Shown here piece by piece: positions 1 to 6,051 of a stretch of DNA of 9,450 nt (positions are counted from its first letter, which is position 1; the number at the start of each line of letters is the position of its first letter). A program made the translations under genes and the position numbers. The DNA comes from Desulfobulbaceae bacterium (GTDB taxonomy: Bacteria; Desulfobacterota; Desulfobulbia; Desulfobulbales; Desulfocapsaceae), in assembly GCA_024643445.1 (NCBI GenBank), contig JAHEMX010000102.1, positions 1-9,450 on the forward strand. The letters run 5' to 3'. The notes below the pieces were generated by a model. The model saw only the letters and a list, made by a program, of their open reading frames with translations, was not told the DNA's origin and did no database searches.

Positions 1-119
1 GGAGGAGACGCCCTGTCTTTTACGGTTTCTGCTGAAAACTATGGCCGGAAGCAGGCTGGCTGTGACTGGCTGACGGTTTATTCTGTTTGTTATGACGGTA
101 ACCGACGGAGGACTGGGTC
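1..119. other. Window edge with no recognisable gene
   Basis: Plus frame 1 is open from the edge to a stop at 140-142, and frame 2 is open to a stop at 71-73. Either could be the tail of an upstream gene, but neither peptide resembles a family I know. The only clear signal is the ribosome binding site of the next gene at 107-111. Confidence 0.4.
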
Positions 120-539
120 ATGGGCAACATCAGACGAATAAAGGACGCTATTGTAAGGGATTATCCGGCTATCAATATGGAAGAGAGCCTGGCGGCTGCC
201 ATGCAGCTGATGGCAGAGCACAACGCTTCGGCCCTCGTGGTAAAAAAGGAAGACCACCTGCTCGGCATTGTCACCATTACCGATGTCATGTTCAGCCTGG
301 CAGCCAACAATGAGCCGGCTGAGACCACCGTCGGCTCATTCATGACTACCTGCGATCTTATCGCTAAAAGAGGCACCAGGAACCCGTGTGCACAGCTCGA
401 CGTACACCAGGATGCCCTGTCAGCCATAAAGGTGATGTACGAGGCCGGTGTGCATCACCTGGTGGTTTCCGGCGACCAGGGGGAACCGGTCGGGATAGTC
501 TCGAGCCTCGAGATCGTCAAGCTGCTCGCCCAATCATGA
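120..539 (+). CDS. Stand-alone two-CBS-domain protein
   Basis: A 139-residue protein made of a tandem pair of CBS domains (a Bateman module). The first spans about residues 7-60 and ends in the typical LLGIVTITDV strand-helix. The second spans about 70-137, with VHHLVV and EPVGIVSSLEIVKLL at its end. CBS pairs bind adenine nucleotides (AMP, ATP, SAM) or other ligands and usually regulate a partner enzyme or channel. No catalytic domain is attached, and there is no signal peptide or membrane segment, so the protein is cytosolic. The ATG at 120 is chosen because GGAGG lies at 107-111, 8 bases upstream. The gene converges on the GspE-like ATPase with an 84-base gap and no clear U-tract terminator. 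The regulated partner cannot be told from this window. Confidence 0.93.
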   Translation: MGNIRRIKDAIVRDYPAINMEESLAAAMQLMAEHNASALVVKKEDHLLGIVTITDVMFSLAANNEPAETTVGSFMTTCDLIAKRGTRNPCAQLDVHQDALSAIKVMYEAGVHHLVVSGDQGEPVGIVSSLEIVKLLAQS

Positions 540-655
540 AGCAGGCGGGAACCGGATTTTCGTGCAACCGCTGCCACGGTCGTTATCGTCATTGCCACCG
601 GGTGCCCAAGTTGCAGTGCCGTGTTAAACGAGGCAGGTGCTCATTACCTGTTTGA
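535..655 (+). CDS. Possible tiny Cys/His-rich basic protein (39 aa), doubtful
   Basis: A 39-codon reading frame whose ATG overlaps the CBS gene stop as ATGA (535-538). The peptide is basic and has five cysteines (10, 13, 20, 28, 35) and histidines at 14, 19 and 21. It begins MKQAGTGFSCNRCHGRYRHC. The Cys/His spacing could bind a metal. CNRCH also matches the heme-binding CxxCH pattern, but there is no signal peptide to support a cytochrome. There is no Shine-Dalgarno sequence, so expression would need translational coupling to the CBS gene. The last 32 bases overlap the 3' end of the opposite-strand ATPase gene. I do not recognise it, and a chance frame is at least as likely. Confidence 0.18.
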
Positions 656-2927
656 TATCTGTTTTGCCTTCGAAAATGAGATGGATGCCTTCCTGCAGCA
701 GGACGGTCATGCCGTCTTCGATGGACTCTATCTTGATCGCATCGGTTGGTGCCTTATCGATGATGAGATCTTTTATTTTCCTGGTTGCGACCAGCAGTTC
801 ATAGAGCCCCTGCCTTCCCTTGTAGCCGCTGTCATTGCACTTTTCACACCCCTTGATCCGGTACAGCGTGAGTTTCTCGGAATAATTAATATTGAGATGT
901 TCAAAAAACATCACGCCGTAATGGTGCACAAGGTTATCGTATTCACCCTTGCTCGGGTTGTACGGTTCCTTGCAGTCCTCGCATAGGGTCCTGACCAGAC
1001 GCTGGGCAAGTATGCCGAGCAGGGAGTCTGAAAAATTGAATGGATCCATGCCCATATCAATAAGCCGGGTGATGGTCTCGGCCGCGGAATTGGTGTGCAG
1101 CGTGCTGAATACGACATGGCCGGTCAAAGACGCCTCGATAGCCATCTTTGCCGTCTCCTGGTCGCGCATCTCACCGATCATGATGACATCGGGGTCAGCA
1201 CGCAGGAAGGCCCGCATCGCCGCTGCGAAGGTATAACCGATATGCGGTTTCACCTGGACCTGGCGGAGACGATACTGGGTAATTTCCACCGGGTCTTCGG
1301 CCGTCCATATTTTCTTTTCAGGGGTGTTGATATAATTGAGTACTGAATGCAGCGTCGTTGTTTTACCCGATCCGGTTGGTCCAACCACGAGGAATATCCC
1401 GTAGGCTTTGGTGATTGCCGGAATGAGCCGGTTCAGGATGCGCTCCGGTGCCAGTTTGTAGAGCGGAAGCGGTTTGCTGTCCGCCAGTACACGCAGAACG
1501 ACATCCTCGTTGGCATCCGCCGTGGGTAGGGTTGCGACACGCAACTCGACATTATCAGCGCGCGAGGTGGTGAACTTGATTTTCCCGTCCTGGGGTTTGC
1601 GGCGCTCTGATATATCGAGATCGGCAAGAACCTTAATCCTGGCAATCACCGACTTTACATTTACCATCGGGATATTAAGGATGTTTGCACAGGTGCCATC
1701 TATCCGGTAGCGCACTTCGGCATCGCTTTTGTTGCCGTAGGGCTCGATATGGATATCTGATGCCCCGGCATAGTAGGCATCCTCAATAAGCTTGTTCACC
1801 AGCTGTACGGCCGGCGTGCTGTCAACCTCAACGTCGAGCGGACCTTCATCCGGCTTCTGATAAATCTCAGGGACATAAACGCCATCCATGCCCGCTTCAT
1901 CGGTTCCGTCATGTGCCGCTGCAATGTCTTCTTCCGCGGGATTAAGCTTGTCCAGCAGGGTCCGGATATCATCGCCAAAGGCCAGCAGGGCACTGATTTT
2001 CTTGGCCTTGAAGAGCCGCTTGATCTCCAGTAAACCGTCCTGGTTGGCCGGGTTTTTGGCGGCGACCACCAATTCGTTTTTTTTCTGTTCGAGAGGAACG
2101 ATGAGGTGCCTCCGGAAGACTTCAAAGGGAGCCAGCTGCACAAGACTCTCAGCCAGATACTGATCCGTTTTCAGATCAACGAAGGTGGTCTTGTAGACAA
2201 AGGCGAGCGCGTCTCCGAGGTCAGGCTTGGCAACGAGGAAATTCTCCATCAAAACGGTCTCAACCTCTTTTTCCTGCTGGGTTGCAATGACCATTGCCCG
2301 CTCCATCTCCTGTGCGGAGATGATCTCCCGGTTGACCAGTTCCTCATAGCGCATCGGGATTTTCTTGCCGCTCTTGTAATGGTTGAATAAGGCGATCCCG
2401 AGCGTGTCTGCCAGTTCCTTGGCTCGTTCTTCATCGGTGGTGTTGAATTGCGCGTCATTTTTCTTGTTGATCAGCTCAATCACGCCCATCAGATTGGAAC
2501 GGTGCGCTATCGGCGTGGCGAGAACCTGCCTGGTTCTGCTGCCGGTTTTTTTGTCCCACCTGGCATCAAAGGTCAAGGTCTGGTGAATCCCCTGTAATTC
2601 ATCGGTGTCATAGACATTGCTGATATTGAGCGTCTGCTTGGTCTTGGCCACGAAACCGGTAATACTGGACCGATCGATCTCCATCCGTATCTTGCTTAAT
2701 GAATCGCCCGGCAACAGGACCCAGGACACCAGTTTATTTTTCTTCGCGTCCACCAGAAAGATGGTCGCCATTTCAACATTGTAGATGTTGAGTATCTTGT
2801 TTCTGAGTCCGACCATGATTGCATTCGGGGTCGAGGCGGCATGAATCTCGTTCACGAGTTTCTTGAAGCGTTCGTCATAGAGCTGCTGGGACGGATTGGT
2901 TTTGCTGGGCGATGCAGAGGAATCCAT
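624..2927 (-). CDS. GAF-domain GspE/PilB-type type II secretion/type IV pilus assembly ATPase
   Basis: A 767-residue cytosolic hexameric ATPase of the GspE/PulE/PilB family, which powers extension of type IV pili or type II secretion pseudopili. Residues about 25-185 form a GAF domain (ATPI and ELINKKN region at 138-156). Residues about 190-320 resemble the MshEN/T2SSE N-terminal domain. The ATPase core covers about 365-765. It has the family motif GASDIHIEPYG at 388-398, Walker A GPTGSGKTTT at 516-525, the Asp box TAEDPVE at 542-548, Walker B DVIMIGEMRD at 580-589 and the His box STLHTNSA at 608-615. A C4 zinc site is formed by C649/C652 and C694/C697. All catalytic motifs are intact. The length exceeds the usual 500-570 because of the GAF domain. 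The ATG has AGGA 6 bases upstream (2934-2937). No pilC, pilT, pilin or gsp gene is adjacent, so its machine lies elsewhere. I am sure of the family but not of pilus versus secretion. Confidence 0.95.
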   Translation of the reverse strand: MDSSASPSKTNPSQQLYDERFKKLVNEIHAASTPNAIMVGLRNKILNIYNVEMATIFLVDAKKNKLVSWVLLPGDSLSKIRMEIDRSSITGFVAKTKQTLNISNVYDTDELQGIHQTLTFDARWDKKTGSRTRQVLATPIAHRSNLMGVIELINKKNDAQFNTTDEERAKELADTLGIALFNHYKSGKKIPMRYEELVNREIISAQEMERAMVIATQQEKEVETVLMENFLVAKPDLGDALAFVYKTTFVDLKTDQYLAESLVQLAPFEVFRRHLIVPLEQKKNELVVAAKNPANQDGLLEIKRLFKAKKISALLAFGDDIRTLLDKLNPAEEDIAAAHDGTDEAGMDGVYVPEIYQKPDEGPLDVEVDSTPAVQLVNKLIEDAYYAGASDIHIEPYGNKSDAEVRYRIDGTCANILNIPMVNVKSVIARIKVLADLDISERRKPQDGKIKFTTSRADNVELRVATLPTADANEDVVLRVLADSKPLPLYKLAPERILNRLIPAITKAYGIFLVVGPTGSGKTTTLHSVLNYINTPEKKIWTAEDPVEITQYRLRQVQVKPHIGYTFAAAMRAFLRADPDVIMIGEMRDQETAKMAIEASLTGHVVFSTLHTNSAAETITRLIDMGMDPFNFSDSLLGILAQRLVRTLCEDCKEPYNPSKGEYDNLVHHYGVMFFEHLNINYSEKLTLYRIKGCEKCNDSGYKGRQGLYELLVATRKIKDLIIDKAPTDAIKIESIEDGMTVLLQEGIHLIFEGKTDIKQVMSTCLV

Positions 2928-3030
2928 TATACATCCTGTTTCCGGCTGAAAGGGTAATGGGTGACAGCATATCTTTGAGCCCGGTAACCGGTTAACCAGG
3001 CGGGTGAGGCATACCTGTCATAATACAGAT

Positions 3031-3099
3031 CAATGCAACGGCTGGAGAGTACATCTAACTATAGCACAAAAAAAAACAGGGTGAAAATCACAATGCAAC
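3031..3099. repeat. Pair of CAATGCAAC repeats, 60 bases apart, flanking the candidate promoter
   Basis: The 9-mer CAATGCAAC occurs at 3031-3039 and again at 3091-3099 in the same orientation. One copy lies upstream of the candidate -35 box of the ATPase gene and the other downstream of its -10 box. The spacing is exactly 60 bases, close to six helical turns. Two regulator sites would fit such a layout, but a 9-mer pair can arise by chance. Confidence 0.3.
3058..3085 (-). promoter_or_regulatory. Candidate sigma70 promoter for the GspE-like ATPase gene
   Basis: On the minus strand, TTCACC (3080-3085, 4 of 6 to TTGACA) is followed after 16 bases by TATAGT (3058-3063, 5 of 6 to TATAAT). It would start transcription near 3051 and give a leader of about 125 bases. 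The surrounding 2928-3240 stretch has no gene on either strand that I can support, and this is its best promoter match. It is judged by eye only. Confidence 0.35.
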
Positions 3100-3240
3100 A
3101 AAACTGTACTTTATTACAGCTAATTAGATCCTGTGTTCCGGGGAGTCAAAAATGATGTTCAGTTGCGTTGACAGGAAGGGGAGGCGTCGGTGACGCGGTT
3201 GCATCTGGCAAGACGTATGCCGAGCGAACCTGGATGGGAG

Positions 3241-3621
3241 TCAGCAGGTTGAATGGAAGAGGCCGCCGACACGGACATTTTCTTCAACCTTATGGTTGTA
3301 GATCTCGACGCCTTTTTTGGTATCGGCAACGATTGTCTCAATGCCCTCCGCCTTCAGGTAGGCAGTTGTCTCGGGGGCTACCCGCAGGCGGGAAAAGACA
3401 CCGCGGGTCAGGATGATGACCTCGCAGGAATGTTGGACCAGTTCCTCCACATCGGCGACCTGGATACCGTCTGAGTGGTTTGTTCCCGTCTCCTCCCAGT
3501 TCCAGCCGCGTCCCCCTCCGGGCCAGATCTTGAAATCCTTGCCTGTGCCGATTAATTCTACTTCCATTTTCCCCCAGTCGGCGGAAAGTATTCGAGGAGA
3601 GGCATGTGCAAATGTGTTCAT
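3241..3621 (-). CDS. Mth938-like (DUF498/NDUFAF3-type) domain protein
   Basis: A small single-domain protein of the Mth938/DUF498 family (Pfam PF04430), whose eukaryotic members include the complex I assembly factor NDUFAF3. The bacterial function is not established. Family marks, counted from the GTG at 3630, are FKIWPGGGRGWNW at 33-45, the core strand VIILTRGVFSRLRV at 71-84, a helix and strand reading YLKAEGIETIVADT at 91-104, and the typical C-terminal GGLFHSTC. The protein is complete and has no signal peptide. I use the ATG at 3621 (126 residues); the GTG at 3630 would add three residues. Neither has a good Shine-Dalgarno sequence. The gene lies 125 bases downstream of rubrerythrin on the same strand, so the two may be cotranscribed, with a hairpin between them. 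Confidence 0.88.
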   Translation of the reverse strand: MNTFAHASPRILSADWGKMEVELIGTGKDFKIWPGGGRGWNWEETGTNHSDGIQVADVEELVQHSCEVIILTRGVFSRLRVAPETTAYLKAEGIETIVADTKKGVEIYNHKVEENVRVGGLFHSTC

Positions 3622-3687
3622 GATTTTCACCGCTTCAGGGAGTGGTATTCAGCTCTGACAGGTCCCGCCTTTTTCTGGTCTGACGCG

Positions 3688-3719
3688 ATCCAGGAGAAGT
3701 TCTTCGACTTCCCCTGGAT
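3688..3719. other. Strong intergenic hairpin between rubrerythrin and the Mth938 gene
   Basis: ATCCAGG (3688-3694) pairs with CCTGGAT (3713-3719), and GAAGT (3696-3700) pairs with ACTTC (3707-3711). They are separated by one A-C mismatch, and a 6-base loop TCTTCG closes the stem. That gives 12 pairs in all. No U-tract follows on the minus strand, so it is not a textbook intrinsic terminator. It could be a processing or stabilising hairpin that uncouples rubrerythrin mRNA from the downstream gene, or a weak terminator. Confidence 0.5.
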
Positions 3720-3746
3720 TACGGTCGGGAGGCGCTGGTTTCGCGA

Positions 3747-4247
3747 TCAGGCGACGATTTCGAAAACCTTCGGAAGTGCTCCGCAGACCGGGCAGACCTC
3801 CGTTGCTTTGCCCATTTCAATATAACCACAGATAGGGCAGAGGTAAAACTCGCTTATATCCATATCCCGATTATTTTTTACCGCCTCAAGTGCTTTTGCA
3901 TAGATCTTCGCATGTACCTTTTCCGCCCCAAGGGCAAAGCGGAACATGGTTTTTGCCTTGTGCCCCTCTTGGTTGGCGAGTTCTGCCATCGGGGGATACA
4001 TCTCGGTGTATTCGAAGGTCTCGCCACTGATGGCAGCCTGAAGGTTCTCGGCTGTTGTGGCAATTGCCTCAAGGGCCCTGAGGTGACCTTCTGCATGAAT
4101 TTTTTCAGCTTCTGCCGTGGTTTTGAAGAGCTTGGCAATATTCACAAATCCCTCCCGCTCTGCCTTTCTGGCAAAGGCGGAATATTTCTGGAAGGCCTGG
4201 CTTTCACCGGCAAAGGCTTCCTTGAGATTATCGGTGGTCGAGCTCAT
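3747..4247 (-). CDS. rbr: Rubrerythrin
   Basis: A 166-residue cytosolic rubrerythrin, a non-heme iron peroxidase that reduces hydrogen peroxide in anaerobes and microaerophiles, taking electrons from NAD(P)H through a reductase and rubredoxin. The ferritin-like four-helix part (about 1-130) has the diiron ligand pattern: E15 in AGES, E48 and H51 in EAEKIH, E79/E82 in FEYTEMYP, and E109 with H112 in GAEKVH. The C-terminal rubredoxin-like domain (about 134-166) has both knuckles, CPICG at 137-141 and CPVCG at 152-156, for the single Fe(SCys)4 centre. Length and domain order are typical of a short rubrerythrin. The start has a strong AAGGAG at 4255-4260, 7 bases upstream. The 5' leader carries a perfect direct repeat (4273-4297) that may serve regulation. 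Identification is secure. Confidence 0.97.
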   Translation of the reverse strand: MSSTTDNLKEAFAGESQAFQKYSAFARKAEREGFVNIAKLFKTTAEAEKIHAEGHLRALEAIATTAENLQAAISGETFEYTEMYPPMAELANQEGHKAKTMFRFALGAEKVHAKIYAKALEAVKNNRDMDISEFYLCPICGYIEMGKATEVCPVCGALPKVFEIVA

Positions 4248-4272
4248 ACGGTGTCTCCTTGTGTTAATTATG

Positions 4273-4297
4273 AATTGTTATTGGCAAATTGTTATTG
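4273..4297. repeat. Perfect 11-base direct repeat in the rubrerythrin leader
   Basis: AATTGTTATTG occurs at 4273-4283 and 4287-4297, with GCA between, giving a 14-base period. It lies 26-50 bases upstream of the rubrerythrin start codon, downstream of the candidate rubrerythrin -10 box, and touches the -35 box of the candidate opposite promoter. It could be a tandem operator or a leader element. It does not match the PerR or Fur palindrome patterns I know. Confidence 0.55.
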
Positions 4298-4324
4298 AAA
4301 AGGTAAGACCGTCCTGAATATACC
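4295..4324 (+). promoter_or_regulatory. Candidate promoter for the transpeptidase-family gene, overlapping the divergent one
   Basis: TTGAAA (4295-4300, 5 of 6 to TTGACA) is followed after 18 bases by TATACC (4319-4324, 4 of 6 to TATAAT). Its -10 shares bases with the candidate rubrerythrin -10 on the other strand, so the two promoters would compete. The -35 overlaps the second copy of the direct repeat. Confidence 0.3.
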
Positions 4325-4344
4325 TGACAATGCTGAAAGTGCAA
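4317..4344 (-). promoter_or_regulatory. Candidate rubrerythrin promoter
   Basis: On the minus strand, TTGCAC (4339-4344) is followed after 16 bases by TATATT (4317-4322, 5 of 6 to TATAAT). Transcription would start near 4310 and give a leader of about 63 bases that includes the 11-base direct repeat. The -35 match is only moderate. Confidence 0.35.
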
Positions 4345-4411
4345 AACAAGGATTTTTTGCCCCTCATCGTGCACCTGCTCCGCAAAAAAAAATAACTGGA
4401 TGAGAAAAAAC

Positions 4412-5992
4412 ATGGATCAATGGAAACTCCCCTATCGCTCAAAGCGCTACCCCGTTTTTGCCAGGAATGTGGTTGCCACCTCGCAGCCGCTGGCCGCCCA
4501 GGCGGGCCTGCGAATGCTTCTGGACGGAGGCAACGCGGTGGATGGTGCACTGGCGGCGGCAATTACCCTTACCGTCGTCGAACCGACCAGCAATGGCATC
4601 GGCAGTGACGCCTTTGCGCTGGTATGGGATGGCCGGCAGTTACATGGCATTAACGGTTCGGGCTGCTCGCCGAAAGCCTGGACACCTGAACGTTTCGCCG
4701 GTCGTGATTCGATGCCGCCGCTGGGGTGGGACACGGTTACTGTTCCCGGTGCCGTATCTGTCTGGCGGGCACTTTCCGAGCGCTTTGGATCACTGCCTTT
4801 CGAGCGACTGTTCGAACCGGCGATCGGCTATGCAAGAGACGGTTTCTGCGTATCCCCCGTTACGGCAAAACGATGGCGCGATGCCGTGGATATCTACCGG
4901 GATTATGCCGATTTCTGCAGCACCTTTCTCCCCGGCGGCGCGGCGCCTCAGCCGGGAGATCTTTTCTGCTGCGGTGATATGGCTGACACTCTTCAGGAGA
5001 TTGCGGCAAGCCGGGGAGAATCATTTTATCGGGGAGCGCTCGCCAGGAAAATAGTTCATTGTGCCGAACAGCAGGGAGGGGCCATGAGCCTTGCTGATCT
5101 GGCCTCCCATGAACCACTCTGGGTCAAGCCGATAGCGCAGCACTACCGCGGTTACGATGTGCATGAAATACCGCCAAACGGGCAGGGAATAGCCGCGCTG
5201 ATTGCCCTTGGCATTCTCGGCCACTTTGACCTGGCGAAATTTCCGGTCGATTCGGCCGATTCAATTCATCTCCAGGTGGAGGCCATGAAGCTGGCTTTTG
5301 CCGATGTGTTTCGTCATATTGGTGACGAGAAAGCCATGCGGTTGAACTGCCGGGAACTTCTTGCTCCCGGCTACCTGAAGAAACGTTCTCTTCTTATCGA
5401 TATGCAAAAGGCCGGTTTTCCCGAGACGGGCATCATCGAGGAGAAGGGTACGGTGTACCTGGCCAGTGGTGATGCCGGCGGCATGATGGTGTCATTTATT
5501 CAATCCAATTTTAACGGTTTCGGTTCCGGCATTGTTGTTCCCGGAACCGGAATCAGTCTGCATAATCGCGCCTGCGGATTCAACCTGGAAGAGCATCATC
5601 CTAACCAGGTGGCAGGGGGAAAACGACCGTTTCATACGATTATCCCGGCTTTTGTGACCGAAAATGGCAAGCCGGTGATGAGTTTTGGCGTCATGGGTGC
5701 GCATATGCAGGCCCAGGGGCATGTGCAGATGATAACGAGAATTTTTGACTATGGGCAGAATCCCCAGGCTGCCTCTGACGCGCCCCGCTGGCATGTCATG
5801 CCGGATTTGAAACTGGCGTTCGAACACGATTTTGCGGCTTCGGTTATTGCAGATCTCACCGGTCGGGGGCATACTATTATCAATAATGAACCTGAAAAAC
5901 TCTTTGGCGGTGCCCAACTGATCAGAAAGAGTGGTGCGTTTTATGTGGCCGGCTCGGACCATCGGAAAGACGGCCAGGCTGTCGGGTTCTGA
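4412..5992 (+). CDS. Gamma-glutamyltranspeptidase-family (Ntn hydrolase) protein, cytosolic YwrD-like type
   Basis: An N-terminal-nucleophile hydrolase of the gamma-glutamyltransferase/cephalosporin acylase family, 526 residues from the ATG at 4412. Family marks are VVATSQPLAAQAGLRML at 20-36, GGNAVDGALAAAITLTVVEPTSNG near 39-62, NGSG at 81-84 and VPGAVSVW at 111-118. The self-cleavage site is Gly346-Thr347 in EKGTVYL, with Thr347 as the expected new N-terminal nucleophile. FNGFGSGIVVPGTG follows at 367-380. There is no signal peptide, unlike periplasmic GGT, so it should be cytosolic. Residues that hold the gamma-glutamyl group in E. coli GGT appear replaced: HNRACGF stands where NNQMDDF is expected, and RPFHTIIP where the PLSSM motif is expected. 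Another substrate is therefore likely. Start choice: 4412 gives the family-typical MDQWKLPYRSKRYPV and has GGATGAG 7 bases upstream; the ATG at 4400 would add four residues. Confidence 0.93.
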   Translation: MDQWKLPYRSKRYPVFARNVVATSQPLAAQAGLRMLLDGGNAVDGALAAAITLTVVEPTSNGIGSDAFALVWDGRQLHGINGSGCSPKAWTPERFAGRDSMPPLGWDTVTVPGAVSVWRALSERFGSLPFERLFEPAIGYARDGFCVSPVTAKRWRDAVDIYRDYADFCSTFLPGGAAPQPGDLFCCGDMADTLQEIAASRGESFYRGALARKIVHCAEQQGGAMSLADLASHEPLWVKPIAQHYRGYDVHEIPPNGQGIAALIALGILGHFDLAKFPVDSADSIHLQVEAMKLAFADVFRHIGDEKAMRLNCRELLAPGYLKKRSLLIDMQKAGFPETGIIEEKGTVYLASGDAGGMMVSFIQSNFNGFGSGIVVPGTGISLHNRACGFNLEEHHPNQVAGGKRPFHTIIPAFVTENGKPVMSFGVMGAHMQAQGHVQMITRIFDYGQNPQAASDAPRWHVMPDLKLAFEHDFAASVIADLTGRGHTIINNEPEKLFGGAQLIRKSGAFYVAGSDHRKDGQAVGF

Positions 5993-6051
5993 AACGGCTT
6001 GCCGGCAGGGAGATATGGTGTCGCGTTTGATCGTGGAAGGCGAGGAGAGTA

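Noticed and set aside
540..623. Bidirectional terminator between the convergent CBS and ATPase genes
   Set aside because: I found only short or widely spaced complementary runs (such as ACCG/CGGT and TGCAAC/GTTGCA) and no U-tract.
3184..3196. GCGTC-GGT-GACGC stem as a terminator of the Mth938-domain gene
   Set aside because: Only five pairs with a three-base loop, and no U-tract on either strand.
3168..3474. Two plus-strand open frames (3168-3416, 3253-3474) opposite the Mth938-domain gene
   Set aside because: Both run antisense to a gene with clear family motifs and have no supporting ribosome site or homology that I recognise.
4458..5054. 198-residue plus-strand open frame inside the transpeptidase-family gene
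   Set aside because: The frame-shifted peptide is rich in Arg, Ser and Pro, as expected from a shadow, and the main frame has clear family motifs throughout.
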